The position numbers and the translations under genes were made by a program. Shown here in pieces: positions 1 to 8,547 of a stretch of DNA of 46,145 nt. The stretch spans positions 1 to 46,145 of the forward strand of contig JANOHP010000197.1 in assembly GCA_031406575.1 (NCBI GenBank). Direction: 5' to 3'. Source of the DNA: Ga0077555 sp031406575 (lineage in GTDB: Bacteria > Pseudomonadota > Alphaproteobacteria > Rhizobiales > Hyphomicrobiaceae). Positions within the stretch are counted from its first letter, which is position 1. Each line of letters begins with the position of its first letter. The notes under the pieces were generated by a model. That model did not search any database, was not told where the DNA came from, and saw nothing but the letters and a program-made list of their open reading frames with translations.

Positions 1-1410
1 TTCACGCAGGCCTCGCCCGACGTCTCCTTCGAGGAGATGCGCCGCTTGCAGGAGGAAGCTGCTCGCATCGTCCAGCGCGATCCCGCCGTCGCCCATGTCA
101 GCTCGTTCCTGGGATCGTCGAGCTGGTCGGCCGCGATGAACAACGGCCGCATGATGGTGGCATTGAAACCGCTCGAGGAGCGCGGGATCGCCGCCCGCGA
201 TGTGGTCGCCCGCCTGCGCCGCCCGCTGTCGCAGATCGCTGGCCTGGGCACCTTCATGTTTCCCGTGCAGGATGTGCGCACCGGCGCCCGCCACGGCCGT
301 TCGGAATATCAATTCACGCTCTGGAGCGCCGATCTCGCCCTGCTGCGCACGACAGCATCCACCGTCGCCGACCGCATCCGCGCCGTCCCCGGCGTCGTCG
401 ATGTCTCGACCGATCAGGAAACGGGCGGCTTACAAGCCGACATCAAGATCGACCGCGACACCGCCGCGCGCCTGGGCGTTTCCGTGCAGGACATCATGGG
501 CGCGCTCAACAACGTGTTTGCCCAGCGCCAAATCGCAACCATTTATGGCGAGCGCAATCAGTATCGCATCGTGTTGGCCGTGGAACCGCGCCTGGGTCGG
601 GGCCCGGAAGATCTCGCCGGCGTGCACGTTCCCGCCGCCAACGGCCGTCAGGTGCCGCTGTCTGCGGTGGCGACGTTCGGCCGGTCATTGGCCCCGCTCG
701 TCGTCAACCACCAGGGCCAATTCGCCGCCGTCACAGTCAGCTATGGCCTGGACCCCGGCGTCTCGCTGAGCGAAGGCACGCGCCTCATTCGCGCCGCCGT
801 CTCGGGCATGGCGCTTCCCGAAGGGATCAATGCCGATTTCGCTGGCGACGCCCGACAATTCGCCCGCTCGGGCAATGATCAGACCATCCTCGTCATCGGC
901 GCGCTCGTCGCCATCTACATTCTGCTCGGCGTGCTCTACGAGAGCCTTGTGCATCCGCTGACCATTCTGTCGACGTTGCCCTCGGCGGGCCTGGGCGCCC
1001 TGCTCGCTCTGAAAACCACCGGCACGGAACTCACCCTCGTCGCCTTTATCGGCATCATTCTGTTGATCGGCATCGTCAAGAAGAACGGTATCATCCTGAT
1101 CGACCTCACGCTCGACTTGGGCAAGCAGGGCCTGCCGCCGCGCGAAGCCGTCATCCGCGCCGCTGCCGAACGGTTTCGCCCCATTCTCATGACCACGCTC
1201 GCCGCCGCCCTCGGCGCGCTGCCGCTCCTTCTCGGCGAAGGCCCCGGTGCGGAACTGCGCCGCCCTCTCGGCATCACCGTCATCGGTGGCCTGCTCGTCT
1301 CGCAAATCCTCACCCTCTACACGACGCCTGCGATCTACCTCGCCCTCGAACGCCTGCGCGCATGGCGACCGAGCCAGACACGATCCGACCCGACCCCTAT
1401 CCCAATATGA
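1..1410 (+). CDS. RND efflux pump inner-membrane permease, C-terminal part (5' truncated by window)
   Basis: The reading frame is open from base 1, so the true start lies outside the window; 469 residues are visible. This is the C-terminal half of a resistance-nodulation-division (HAE1/AcrB, MdtB/MdtC-like) proton-driven drug exporter, which works in the inner membrane with a periplasmic adaptor and an outer-membrane channel. Visible are the porter and docking segments (QDVRTGARHGRSEYQ resembles the MdtB/MdtC motif), then a block of membrane helices (LVIGALVAIYILLGVLYES, TLVAFIGIILLIGIVKKNG) and the usual end, LYTTPAIYLALERL. The KKNGIILID stretch is typical of the family. It ends at TGA and is followed by a convergent gene. 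The substrate cannot be told from this part; the family call is secure. Confidence 0.93.
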   Translation, partial: FTQASPDVSFEEMRRLQEEAARIVQRDPAVAHVSSFLGSSSWSAAMNNGRMMVALKPLEERGIAARDVVARLRRPLSQIAGLGTFMFPVQDVRTGARHGRSEYQFTLWSADLALLRTTASTVADRIRAVPGVVDVSTDQETGGLQADIKIDRDTAARLGVSVQDIMGALNNVFAQRQIATIYGERNQYRIVLAVEPRLGRGPEDLAGVHVPAANGRQVPLSAVATFGRSLAPLVVNHQGQFAAVTVSYGLDPGVSLSEGTRLIRAAVSGMALPEGINADFAGDARQFARSGNDQTILVIGALVAIYILLGVLYESLVHPLTILSTLPSAGLGALLALKTTGTELTLVAFIGIILLIGIVKKNGIILIDLTLDLGKQGLPPREAVIRAAAERFRPILMTTLAAALGALPLLLGEGPGAELRRPLGITVIGGLLVSQILTLYTTPAIYLALERLRAWRPSQTRSDPTPIPI

Positions 1411-1487
1411 ACGTCTACTGACGAACCACGTTCTGGATAAGCCGCGCACAGGCTCTCCGGCAGTTGCTCGCGGCTCGGAATACCCCC

Positions 1488-2888
1488 TCAACTCCCCGGC
1501 GCATCCAGCTTGCGCGTCAGGCTCTCGAACTCACGGCGCAGTTCTTCGTTGCGAAAGATCTGCTCGAAGGTGGGGGCCTCCAGTTTCTGAATGGCTTCGA
1601 ACGAGGATGAGGAATCCCGCATCAGGTTGCGGAGTTGGAAGCTCGCCTCCACCGTCTCATAAGTGTTGTCGGCGATCTCCAGGTCGTGCATGGCCCGCTG
1701 GCGGGCCTTGGCGATCTGGTCGCGCTGCTGCGTCAGATACCGCCGATAGCCGCGCGCGGCATCCTCGGCCAGTTTCTGGCTCTCCCGGTTGGCCTCGAGG
1801 GCACGGCCCTGATCGGGGCGGTTTTCCGCTTTCAAGAGGTCGTGAGTGCGCGTGCGGGCGGCGGCGATGTCCTTGCCGATGGCGTCGAGCCTGGGCAGGT
1901 ACTGCTTGTCGATCTTGCCGACGAGGCTGTCTTGGGCGTGCACCATCATCGCGAACAGAGCTGCATGCATCGCGAAATACTTGCGCGCGGCGCCGACGCT
2001 CTCGCCCGACTGTGCCATCAGTTTCGCCAACTGGGCATCGATGGCTTTTCCTGCATTGAACACGGCGACGAGGCGCACGAGGTCGCCCGAGAGCACACCA
2101 TCCAGCAATAAGTCGACCTGATCGGGACCAAGCTCCACCCCGCTCTTGGCGAGGGCGTCATAAACCTCGCGCTTCGCCTTGGCGATGTCCTCGCGATTGG
2201 CCCCGATCCGCCGGCGCGTGTCCTCGATGTCTTGGCCCAGGCTGTCGACCGTATCCGTCACGTACCCCGGCAGTACGCCGCCCTTCGGGGCGACCAACTG
2301 TTTCTCGCGTAACCCCACCACCCGGCCGTCGAGGTCGCGGATGTTTCGGCGCAACGTCTCGATCCGTTTCTGCACATCCACGATCGGCGCGTCAGTGACG
2401 ATGCCCAATGCGGCGTCGAGCAGGTCGTTGATCTTGCGCTGGCGGTCCTCGCGCGTCTCCGTCCACAGCGGCTTGAGGATGAAGTCCTGGTTGGAGGGCA
2501 GCTTGCGCGCTTCCGCCCGGTTGCGCGCGGTGTCCTGCAGGAGGCCATCGATGGCCTTCATGAGGCGTTGCGCCTGCTCGAAGGACATGTCGCCCTCGCG
2601 CGCGTCTTTCGGTTTGTCGGGGGTGCGGACGCCGGGATTGTCTTCGGAAGCCGGGGCTTTGGGCGGGAGTTGCCCTTTGGGCGGAGCGCGATCAATCGAG
2701 CCCGTCGAGCCACGCTGGCCGGACTGGGCATCCTTCTGAGCTTTTGGGGTCGGCTGGCCAGCCGGTGCGCGACGCTGGGCCTCGGCCGCGTCGTCCCCAT
2801 CCTGGCGCTGTGCACGGGCGTCCGTGACGATAAGCAGGCTCGCGGCGAGTGCTGCCAAAGTGAGCTGGACCCGAGTCAGACGTTGCAT
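1488..2888 (-). CDS. Exported coiled-coil protein of unknown function
   Basis: This encodes a 466-residue protein that I do not recognise. It opens with a clear Sec signal peptide (MQRLTRVQLTLAALAASLL, probable cleavage after DARA), followed by about 75 residues of low-complexity Gln/Pro/Lys/Asp-rich linker. The rest is almost wholly charged and helical with heptad-like spacing, so a periplasmic coiled-coil protein is inferred. There is no membrane helix after the signal and no catalytic motif. GGAGG stands at good distance from the ATG at 2888. The gene upstream on the same strand, a methyltransferase-like membrane protein 75 bp away, may be co-transcribed. Function is left open; an envelope structural or scaffold role is only a guess. 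Confidence 0.82.
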   Translation of the reverse strand: MQRLTRVQLTLAALAASLLIVTDARAQRQDGDDAAEAQRRAPAGQPTPKAQKDAQSGQRGSTGSIDRAPPKGQLPPKAPASEDNPGVRTPDKPKDAREGDMSFEQAQRLMKAIDGLLQDTARNRAEARKLPSNQDFILKPLWTETREDRQRKINDLLDAALGIVTDAPIVDVQKRIETLRRNIRDLDGRVVGLREKQLVAPKGGVLPGYVTDTVDSLGQDIEDTRRRIGANREDIAKAKREVYDALAKSGVELGPDQVDLLLDGVLSGDLVRLVAVFNAGKAIDAQLAKLMAQSGESVGAARKYFAMHAALFAMMVHAQDSLVGKIDKQYLPRLDAIGKDIAAARTRTHDLLKAENRPDQGRALEANRESQKLAEDAARGYRRYLTQQRDQIAKARQRAMHDLEIADNTYETVEASFQLRNLMRDSSSSFEAIQKLEAPTFEQIFRNEELRREFESLTRKLDAPGS

Positions 2889-2963
2889 GCCGCACCTCCG
2901 AGACCTTCAAGTGCTGTCCGAATGGGGCCGAAACGTGATCGACGCAGGCACGCTGCTTTCAGA

Positions 2964-3440
2964 TCACAGCCAACGTCGCACGTGGTGGCAATAGTCCTCA
3001 TAGGCCAATCCAAACTTCCTTTTCAGAACGTCCTCCTCAGGCCGGACCGCCAAGGCCGTCACCAAAACCCCGAAGACTGGAGCACCCAGCGCCAACATCA
3101 ACTTGTTGAACACCAAGGCCGCTCCCAATAGCGCAACGATTTCCGCCAGATAAATAGGATTGCGCGACCACGCAAAGGGGCCGGACGTGATCAACGCTCG
3201 GCTCGCTCGGTCGGGCCGGATCGTCGTGTCGTGCCGTTGAAACTCGACGGCGGCCCATACCAGAAGTGCGACGGAGCTCAGCAGAATCACCAGTCCAGCC
3301 GCGCGCACGGCGGTCAGCTCGGCGAACGGGAGCGGCAGCGGCATCAACCACCGATCAACCGCCAGCGCACTGCCGACGACGCCCGCAAGTAGAAGCGGCG
3401 GCCAGGGAAACGCACTCGGCGCATCGAGCTCGTTGGACAT
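2964..3440 (-). CDS. Isoprenylcysteine carboxyl methyltransferase (ICMT)-family membrane protein
   Basis: A 158-residue integral membrane protein with about four hydrophobic segments. The C-terminal half carries the ICMT / phospholipid-methyltransferase signature: SRNPIYLAEIVALLGAAL, then RPEEDVLKRKFGLAYEDYC, where the EE and YxxY-like pattern bind S-adenosylmethionine in the family. Bacterial members are mostly uncharacterised and methylate small or lipid substrates, not prenylated proteins. It is transcribed divergently from ivd, with 84 bp between the starts, and lies upstream of the exported coiled-coil gene. The RBS is weak, so the start at 3440 is less sure than the family. Confidence 0.85.
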   Translation of the reverse strand: MSNELDAPSAFPWPPLLLAGVVGSALAVDRWLMPLPLPFAELTAVRAAGLVILLSSVALLVWAAVEFQRHDTTIRPDRASRALITSGPFAWSRNPIYLAEIVALLGAALVFNKLMLALGAPVFGVLVTALAVRPEEDVLKRKFGLAYEDYCHHVRRWL

Positions 3441-3524
3441 GGGGAGATGACACCGTGTAATTACAGCAGATCGTCAAATGGTGTGTGGCTGGCGCCGAAG
3501 CCAGCCCCGGCAGGATAAAAGCAC

Positions 3525-4700
3525 ATGTCGATCCCCAACGAGTATCCCACGCTCGATTTCGGCCTCGGCGAGACTGCCGACCAACTGCGCCAGACAGTGC
3601 GCGCGTTCGCGACCGATGAGATAGCCCCGCTTGCCGCCGAGATCGACAAGAACGACCGATTTCCCCGCGAGTTGTGGCCCAAGATGGGCGAACTTGGCCT
3701 GCACGGCATCACGGTCGAGGAGGAATACGGCGGCTCAGGTCTGGGTTATCTCGAGCACTGCGTCGCCATGGAAGAGGTCTCGCGCGCCTCCGGTTCGGTG
3801 GGCCTGTCCTACGGGGCGCACTCCAACCTGTGCGTCAACCAGCTCCGCCGCAACGGCACCGATGCGCAAAAGCGTATGTATCTGCCCAAGCTGATTTCCG
3901 GTGAGCATGTCGGCGCCTTGGCCATGAGCGAGTCGGGCGCGGGCTCCGATGTCGTGTCGATGCAGCTCAAGGCCGAAAAAAAGGGGGACCGGTGGGTCCT
4001 CAACGGCACCAAGATGTGGATCACCAACAGCCCCGACGCGCAGGTGATCGTGGTGTATGCCAAAACCGATCCGGCGGCAGGGGCCCGCGGCATCACGGCC
4101 TTCATCGTCCAGACGGATTTCAAGGGCTTCCGCGTCGCGCAGAAACTTGACAAAATCGGCATGCGGGGCTCGAGCACGGGCGAACTCGTGTTCGAGGAGT
4201 GCGAGGTTCCCGAAGAGAACGTGCTGGGCCAGGTCGGCCGGGGCGTCAACGTGCTGATGTCGGGGCTCGACTACGAGCGCAGCGTGCTGGCGGCAGGCCC
4301 GCTGGGCCTCATGCAGGCCGCCATGGACCTGGTGGTGCCCTACATTCACGACCGCAAACAATTCGGCCAGTCGATCGGGACGTTCCAGCTCATCCAAGGC
4401 AAGGTGGCCGATATGTACACCGAGATGAACGCCGCCAAGGCCTACGTTTACGCTGTTGCAAAGGCCTGCGACCGGGGCCAGACCGCCCGCAAGGATGCCG
4501 CTGGCGCCATCCTCTTTGCGGCTGAAAAGGCGACTAAAGCAGCCCTCGATGCCATGCAGATATTGGGCGGCAACGGCTATATCAACGACTACCCAGCCGG
4601 TCGCCTGCTGCGGGATGCCAAGCTCTACGAGATCGGCGCTGGAACCAGCGAAATCCGCCGCATGTTGATTGGTCGAGAGCTGTTCGAAGAAACACGGTAA
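3525..4700 (+). CDS. ivd: Isovaleryl-CoA dehydrogenase
   Basis: A 391-residue acyl-CoA dehydrogenase that oxidises isovaleryl-CoA to 3-methylcrotonyl-CoA in leucine breakdown, passing electrons from FAD to electron-transfer flavoprotein. The N-terminal helical domain, the middle beta domain (AMSESGAGSDVVSMQLKA, MWITNSPDA) and the C-terminal domain (KQFGQSIGTFQLIQGKVADM, LGGNGYINDYPAGRLLRDAK) are all present. Glu251 in DYERSVLAAGPLGLMQ sits where isovaleryl-CoA dehydrogenases keep their catalytic base, which separates this enzyme from short- and medium-chain relatives. The ATG follows AGGA at about 9 bases. No other leucine-catabolism gene (mccA, mccB, auxiliary hydratase) is in the window, so the gene stands apart from the liu-type operon seen in other bacteria. 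Confidence 0.95.
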   Translation: MSIPNEYPTLDFGLGETADQLRQTVRAFATDEIAPLAAEIDKNDRFPRELWPKMGELGLHGITVEEEYGGSGLGYLEHCVAMEEVSRASGSVGLSYGAHSNLCVNQLRRNGTDAQKRMYLPKLISGEHVGALAMSESGAGSDVVSMQLKAEKKGDRWVLNGTKMWITNSPDAQVIVVYAKTDPAAGARGITAFIVQTDFKGFRVAQKLDKIGMRGSSTGELVFEECEVPEENVLGQVGRGVNVLMSGLDYERSVLAAGPLGLMQAAMDLVVPYIHDRKQFGQSIGTFQLIQGKVADMYTEMNAAKAYVYAVAKACDRGQTARKDAAGAILFAAEKATKAALDAMQILGGNGYINDYPAGRLLRDAKLYEIGAGTSEIRRMLIGRELFEETR

Positions 4701-4792
4701 ACGGCCTGTTTTCCTTGCCGAAATAGCCGCAAATTTGAATTAATCTTCATACCCCGCATGGGATGGGTGCTTGAACAATATCAGGCACAAAA

Positions 4793-4813
4793 CCCCGATC
4801 GTTCGCATCGGGG
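4793..4813. promoter_or_regulatory. Stem-loop just before the hybrid kinase start
   Basis: CCCCGAT (4793-4799) pairs perfectly with ATCGGGG (4807-4813) around a 7-base loop. The right arm is the only G-rich stretch before the ATG at 4823, so the stem would cover the likely RBS. On the minus strand the stem is followed by TTTT and could also act as a terminator, but no minus-strand gene needs one here. Confidence 0.45.
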
Positions 4814-4822
4814 CTCACGCGC

Positions 4823-7540
4823 ATGTTTCCACTTCTGCGGTACTTTTCCATTTCCAGTGCGATCGTCACGGTGTTGGTGACCGCTGGATTCGTCGCCATC
4901 CATCGAGCGCATGAAATTGCCGACATCATCCAAGAAGCCGAGGATGACAATGCTGGCATGGCGCGAACCATCGCCAACGTCATCTGGTCGCGCTACGGGA
5001 CCCAATTGGAGGAGCTGCGGGGGAGCACAAAGGCCCAGATACTCGCTCTCCCCGTCATCGCGGATCTGCAGAAAGAAGTGCGGACCATCAAGAAAGGTCT
5101 GCCAACCCTGAAGACGAAGGTCTATCTGCCGGATGGGCTGATCGTGTTCTCGTCATTGCAGGAAGAGATCGGGTTCAATCGAAACGCACTCTTTTATGAA
5201 GGAAAGTACGACGAGGATTTCAGCTCTGCCGCCGGTGGAAAAGTCGTCAATCGAACGATCGAACGGCGTACCTTTCGCACCCGGCACTCGGTCAAGCAGA
5301 ACCTCTCTGTCGTATCGTCCTACGTCCCCATTTTAGACGACAACAAAAACGTTCGCGCCGTCATTGAGATTTACGCCGACATCACCGGTGAACTGGCGCT
5401 CATTCGTGGGCAATCTTGGTTCGTCGCATTGCTGATCGTGGCGGCCTTCGGCATGACCTATCTGATCCTTCTTCTCCTCGTCGTGCGGGCAGATCGGACG
5501 ATCAAGTGTCAGTACAAGAAATTGGAAGCCTTCAACGCGACCCTCGAGAAGCGGGTCGCCGAGCGCTCGGCGGCCGCCGAGATGGCGGCGAAAGAAGCGC
5601 GTTCAACAGCCCACGCACTCGTCGGCGAAGTCGTTCAACGCGAGCGCGCCGAAGACGATCTTCGACAGCAGAACCTGCGCCTCGACGTTGCTTTGCAGAA
5701 CATGTCGCACGGGTTGGCGATGTTCGATGCACAGCACAGGTTGGTCCTGTGCAACGAACGATATGCCGAGATCTACCGAATTCCGGCCAAATTGCGCGCG
5801 TACGGGACGCCGCGCCGTGACATCATTCGTCATCGGATCAAGAGCGGGATTGCAAAAATCGGCGGTGTCGATTTGCCCGCCGACGCCGACATTGAAGTCC
5901 TCCTCGAGCGAATGATCGAGGAAGATACGACCCGAATCGATGAATTGGCGGATGGCCGCATCATCAGCATCAAGCAACACCCGATGCCGAGTGGTGGCTG
6001 GGTTGCAACTCACGAAGATGTCACCGAGCGGGAGCAGGACCGCATTCGTATCGAGGCCGCAAACCACGCCAAATCCGAATTCCTCGCCACGATGAGCCAC
6101 GAAATACGCACCCCCATGAATGGTATGCTCGGCATGATGGGCCTGCTGATGGGCACCCCGCTCAATGAGGAACAGCGCATCCTCGTCGAGACCGCACGCG
6201 ATAGCGGCGATGTGTTGTTGACCGTCGTCAACGACATCCTGGATTATTCCAAGATCGAGGCGGGTGTCGTCTCGCTGGAAATCGTCAATTTCAGTCTAGC
6301 CAATATCGTCGACAGCTCGCTGTCTCTCCTCAATGCCAAGGCAACCGAGAAAGGCCTCTCGATCGAAAGTGCGATTGCGTCGGGAACGCCGCCGTGGATT
6401 TTCGCGGACCCGACACGTTTGCGGCAGGTCCTGTTCAATCTGATCGGCAACGCGATCAAGTTCACCGAGCGTGGACACGTTCTCGTGCGATGCCATCACC
6501 GCGATGTCGGTGGCGACGATATCGAGCTGCGCTTCGATGTGCGCGATACGGGCATCGGCATTCCCGACGAAGCGCGACCGAATTTGTTCACGCGGTTTGC
6601 CCAGGGCGATGGCACCACCACCCGCAATTTCGGGGGCAGCGGTCTCGGCTTGGCTATCTGCAAAAACCTCGTGGAACTCATGGGCGGCGTCATCAGCTGC
6701 ACCAGCATTCCCGGCGTCGGCAGCACGTTTTCATTCACCCTGCGCTGCGCGCGAGGGCGAGCGCCGCTGCAGTTGGCCACCGCACCAGCCAACAAACTTC
6801 GCCTAGTGCCCACGCGGCGGCTGCGCGTGCTCGTCGCCGAGGATAATCCCGTCAACCTGATGCTTGTTTCGATGATCCTCGAGCGCGCCGGCCACCTCGT
6901 CGACAAAGTCGGCAACGGCTGCGAGGCCATCGAGGCCGTGAAGCGTGGTCATTACGACGTCGTCCTGATGGACATGCAAATGCCCGTCATGGACGGACCG
7001 ACGGCCGCGACCGAGATTCGCAACCTCTCGTGTGCGGGTCGCCACGTGCCGATTATCGCCGTCACGGCCAATGTGTTGGGTCAGCACCGCATGGCCTGCT
7101 TCGCCAGCGGCATGAACGAGGTGCTGAGCAAGCCACTCGACTCGGCCCAACTTCTGGCGACCATCGCCGAATTGACAGCCGAGCCACCCGCGAGCGCCGA
7201 CAGCGAAGAACGCCCCGTACTCAACGAGGCCCGCCTGGCGCAACTGCGTCGTTTGATCGGCGACGAAGCGTTCTTGCAATTGATGATGGCGGTGCCCGGC
7301 CACGCTTTGGAGACCCTGCAGAAGCTGAAAGACGCGATCGCACAGGAAAGGCTCGACGAGACCCGGCGCATCGGCCACGACCTCAGAGGATTCGCGTTCA
7401 ATTACGGCATCCTGCGTCTGGGAGACTTGGCCCTGTATCTGGAGCGCGGGGATTCCAATTTGTCCGTCGTCTCCGACCTCGTGACGCATATCGAAGACGC
7501 CATCGAAGAATCCGCCCGCCACCCCGAGCGCATCGCCTGA
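4823..7540 (+). CDS. Membrane hybrid sensor histidine kinase / response regulator with Hpt domain
   Basis: 905 residues. In order: a membrane helix near 8-25; an extracytoplasmic sensor region to about 195; a second helix (SWFVALLIVAAFGMTYLILL); a coiled-coil linker; a PAS-7 domain (about 285-395, LQNMSHGLAMFDAQHRLVLC); HisKA with His426 in MSHEIRTPMNG; HATPase (RLRQVLFNLIGNAIKFTERG, DTGIGIP, GGSGLGLAICKNL); a receiver domain (about 670-785) with phospho-acceptor Asp717 in LMDMQMPVMDG and Lys in SKPLD; and an Hpt domain with His852 in RIGHDLRGFA. All residues for a four-step phosphorelay are present, so the protein could pass phosphate to a separate regulator, but no such partner is adjacent. 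The signal is unknown. The gene lies between ivd and rnhB on the same strand. Confidence 0.94.
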   Translation: MFPLLRYFSISSAIVTVLVTAGFVAIHRAHEIADIIQEAEDDNAGMARTIANVIWSRYGTQLEELRGSTKAQILALPVIADLQKEVRTIKKGLPTLKTKVYLPDGLIVFSSLQEEIGFNRNALFYEGKYDEDFSSAAGGKVVNRTIERRTFRTRHSVKQNLSVVSSYVPILDDNKNVRAVIEIYADITGELALIRGQSWFVALLIVAAFGMTYLILLLLVVRADRTIKCQYKKLEAFNATLEKRVAERSAAAEMAAKEARSTAHALVGEVVQRERAEDDLRQQNLRLDVALQNMSHGLAMFDAQHRLVLCNERYAEIYRIPAKLRAYGTPRRDIIRHRIKSGIAKIGGVDLPADADIEVLLERMIEEDTTRIDELADGRIISIKQHPMPSGGWVATHEDVTEREQDRIRIEAANHAKSEFLATMSHEIRTPMNGMLGMMGLLMGTPLNEEQRILVETARDSGDVLLTVVNDILDYSKIEAGVVSLEIVNFSLANIVDSSLSLLNAKATEKGLSIESAIASGTPPWIFADPTRLRQVLFNLIGNAIKFTERGHVLVRCHHRDVGGDDIELRFDVRDTGIGIPDEARPNLFTRFAQGDGTTTRNFGGSGLGLAICKNLVELMGGVISCTSIPGVGSTFSFTLRCARGRAPLQLATAPANKLRLVPTRRLRVLVAEDNPVNLMLVSMILERAGHLVDKVGNGCEAIEAVKRGHYDVVLMDMQMPVMDGPTAATEIRNLSCAGRHVPIIAVTANVLGQHRMACFASGMNEVLSKPLDSAQLLATIAELTAEPPASADSEERPVLNEARLAQLRRLIGDEAFLQLMMAVPGHALETLQKLKDAIAQERLDETRRIGHDLRGFAFNYGILRLGDLALYLERGDSNLSVVSDLVTHIEDAIEESARHPERIA

Positions 7541-7570
7541 CGGGGCCGCGTCGCAACTGCCTTTGACTCT

Positions 7571-7606
7571 CTCCCCCGAATCCGCGAACCATCCCGGTCG
7601 GGGGAG
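7571..7606 (+). promoter_or_regulatory. Perfect 9-bp stem covering the rnhB RBS
   Basis: CTCCCCCGA (7571-7579) is the exact reverse complement of TCGGGGGAG (7598-7606). The right arm contains the GGGGGAG that serves as the rnhB RBS, 8 bases before the ATG at 7615. Folding would hide the RBS. A terminator for the upstream kinase gene is the other reading, but no T-run follows. Confidence 0.5.
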
Positions 7607-7614
7607 AACTGGCC

Positions 7615-8232
7615 ATGGCCATTCGGGCGACATTCGAGCTCGAGGCGAACGAGCTGATGGTGAAGGGCGGCCCAATCGCGGGTGTCGACGAGGCTGGGCG
7701 CGGCCCTTGGGCGGGCCCAGTGGTCGCCGCCGCGGTGATCTTGGACCCGGACCACATTCCCCAAGGCATCGCCGACTCCAAGGTGCTGATGCCCGAGGAG
7801 CGCGAAGCCATCTTTCCACGCATTCTGGCGACATCTCGTGTCGGCATCGGGATCGCCAGCGTCGACCGGATCGATCGCGACAACATTCTCAACGCCACGC
7901 TGTGGGCCATGAGCGAAGCGGTGAAGGCTCTGCCGGAGCAACCAAGGCTCGCGTTGATCGACGGCAACAAAGCCCCCCGGCTCGCCTGCGAGACCCGCAC
8001 GCTGGTGCGCGGGGACGCGGTGTGCCTGTCGATTGCCGCCGCCTCGATCATTGCCAAGGTGACGCGCGACCGGCTGATGGTGGCTCTGGGTCGGGAGCAC
8101 CCCCACTACGGCTTCGAGCGTCACAAGGGCTACGGCACGGCCGAACACCAGTGGGCACTGACCACCCATGGCGCGACGCTACACCATCGGCGCTCGTTCC
8201 GGCCGGTGCAGTTGGTGCTCGGCATCGCCTGA
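7615..8232 (+). CDS. rnhB: Ribonuclease HII
   Basis: A 205-residue cytoplasmic nuclease that cuts the RNA strand of RNA-DNA hybrids and nicks at single ribonucleotides left in DNA. The family start GVDEAGRGPWAGPVVAAAV gives metal-binding Asp25 and Glu26; the third acidic residue is in LALIDGNKAP and the fourth in the VSIAAASIIAKVTRDRLM-like block (LSIAAASIIAKVTRDRLM here). HYGFERHKGYGT is also diagnostic. Length is normal. The ATG follows GGGGGAG, which is itself within a stem. In many alphaproteobacteria rnhB sits beside a DNA methyltransferase gene; here it follows a kinase and converges on a small membrane-protein gene. Confidence 0.96.
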   Translation: MAIRATFELEANELMVKGGPIAGVDEAGRGPWAGPVVAAAVILDPDHIPQGIADSKVLMPEEREAIFPRILATSRVGIGIASVDRIDRDNILNATLWAMSEAVKALPEQPRLALIDGNKAPRLACETRTLVRGDAVCLSIAAASIIAKVTRDRLMVALGREHPHYGFERHKGYGTAEHQWALTTHGATLHHRRSFRPVQLVLGIA

Positions 8233-8256
8233 CGCGCGATGCGCTCTGGGCGGGTC

Positions 8257-8466
8257 TCAGCCGCGGAAGACGAGCGCCACGAACGAGGCAATCGCCAACG
8301 CCAGCACACAAATCACGACCACAGTCGAGACGAGGCCTGGAGTGGCCTTGGCATGATGACCATGGCCGTGGTTTGTCGCGTGGAGGGCCGCTTTGACCGC
8401 CACCTGCTCTTCCAAGGCCGCCCGCTGGGCAGCAGCTTGGCGGGCTGCACCGTGATTGGATGTCAT
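8257..8466 (-). CDS. Small His-rich single-pass membrane protein
   Basis: A 69-residue protein with no recognised family. An Ala/Gln-rich amphipathic N-terminal part (AARQAAAQRAALEEQVAVKA) is followed by a histidine cluster, HATNHGHGHHAK, and one C-terminal membrane helix (VSTVVVICVLALAIASFVAL). The ATG at 8466 is preceded by GGGGAG at good spacing, which supports translation. It lies 81 bp downstream of gltD on the same strand and may be its last co-transcribed gene. The His cluster could bind metal; that is inference only. Confidence 0.7.
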   Translation of the reverse strand: MTSNHGAARQAAAQRAALEEQVAVKAALHATNHGHGHHAKATPGLVSTVVVICVLALAIASFVALVFRG

Positions 8467-8547
8467 CGAACATCTCCCCAGGTCTGTGGCGGGTCGTTTA
8501 CCGCTGCATACTCACCCGAGCCGGCCCCGCGGTAAAGTGGGAGCCAC

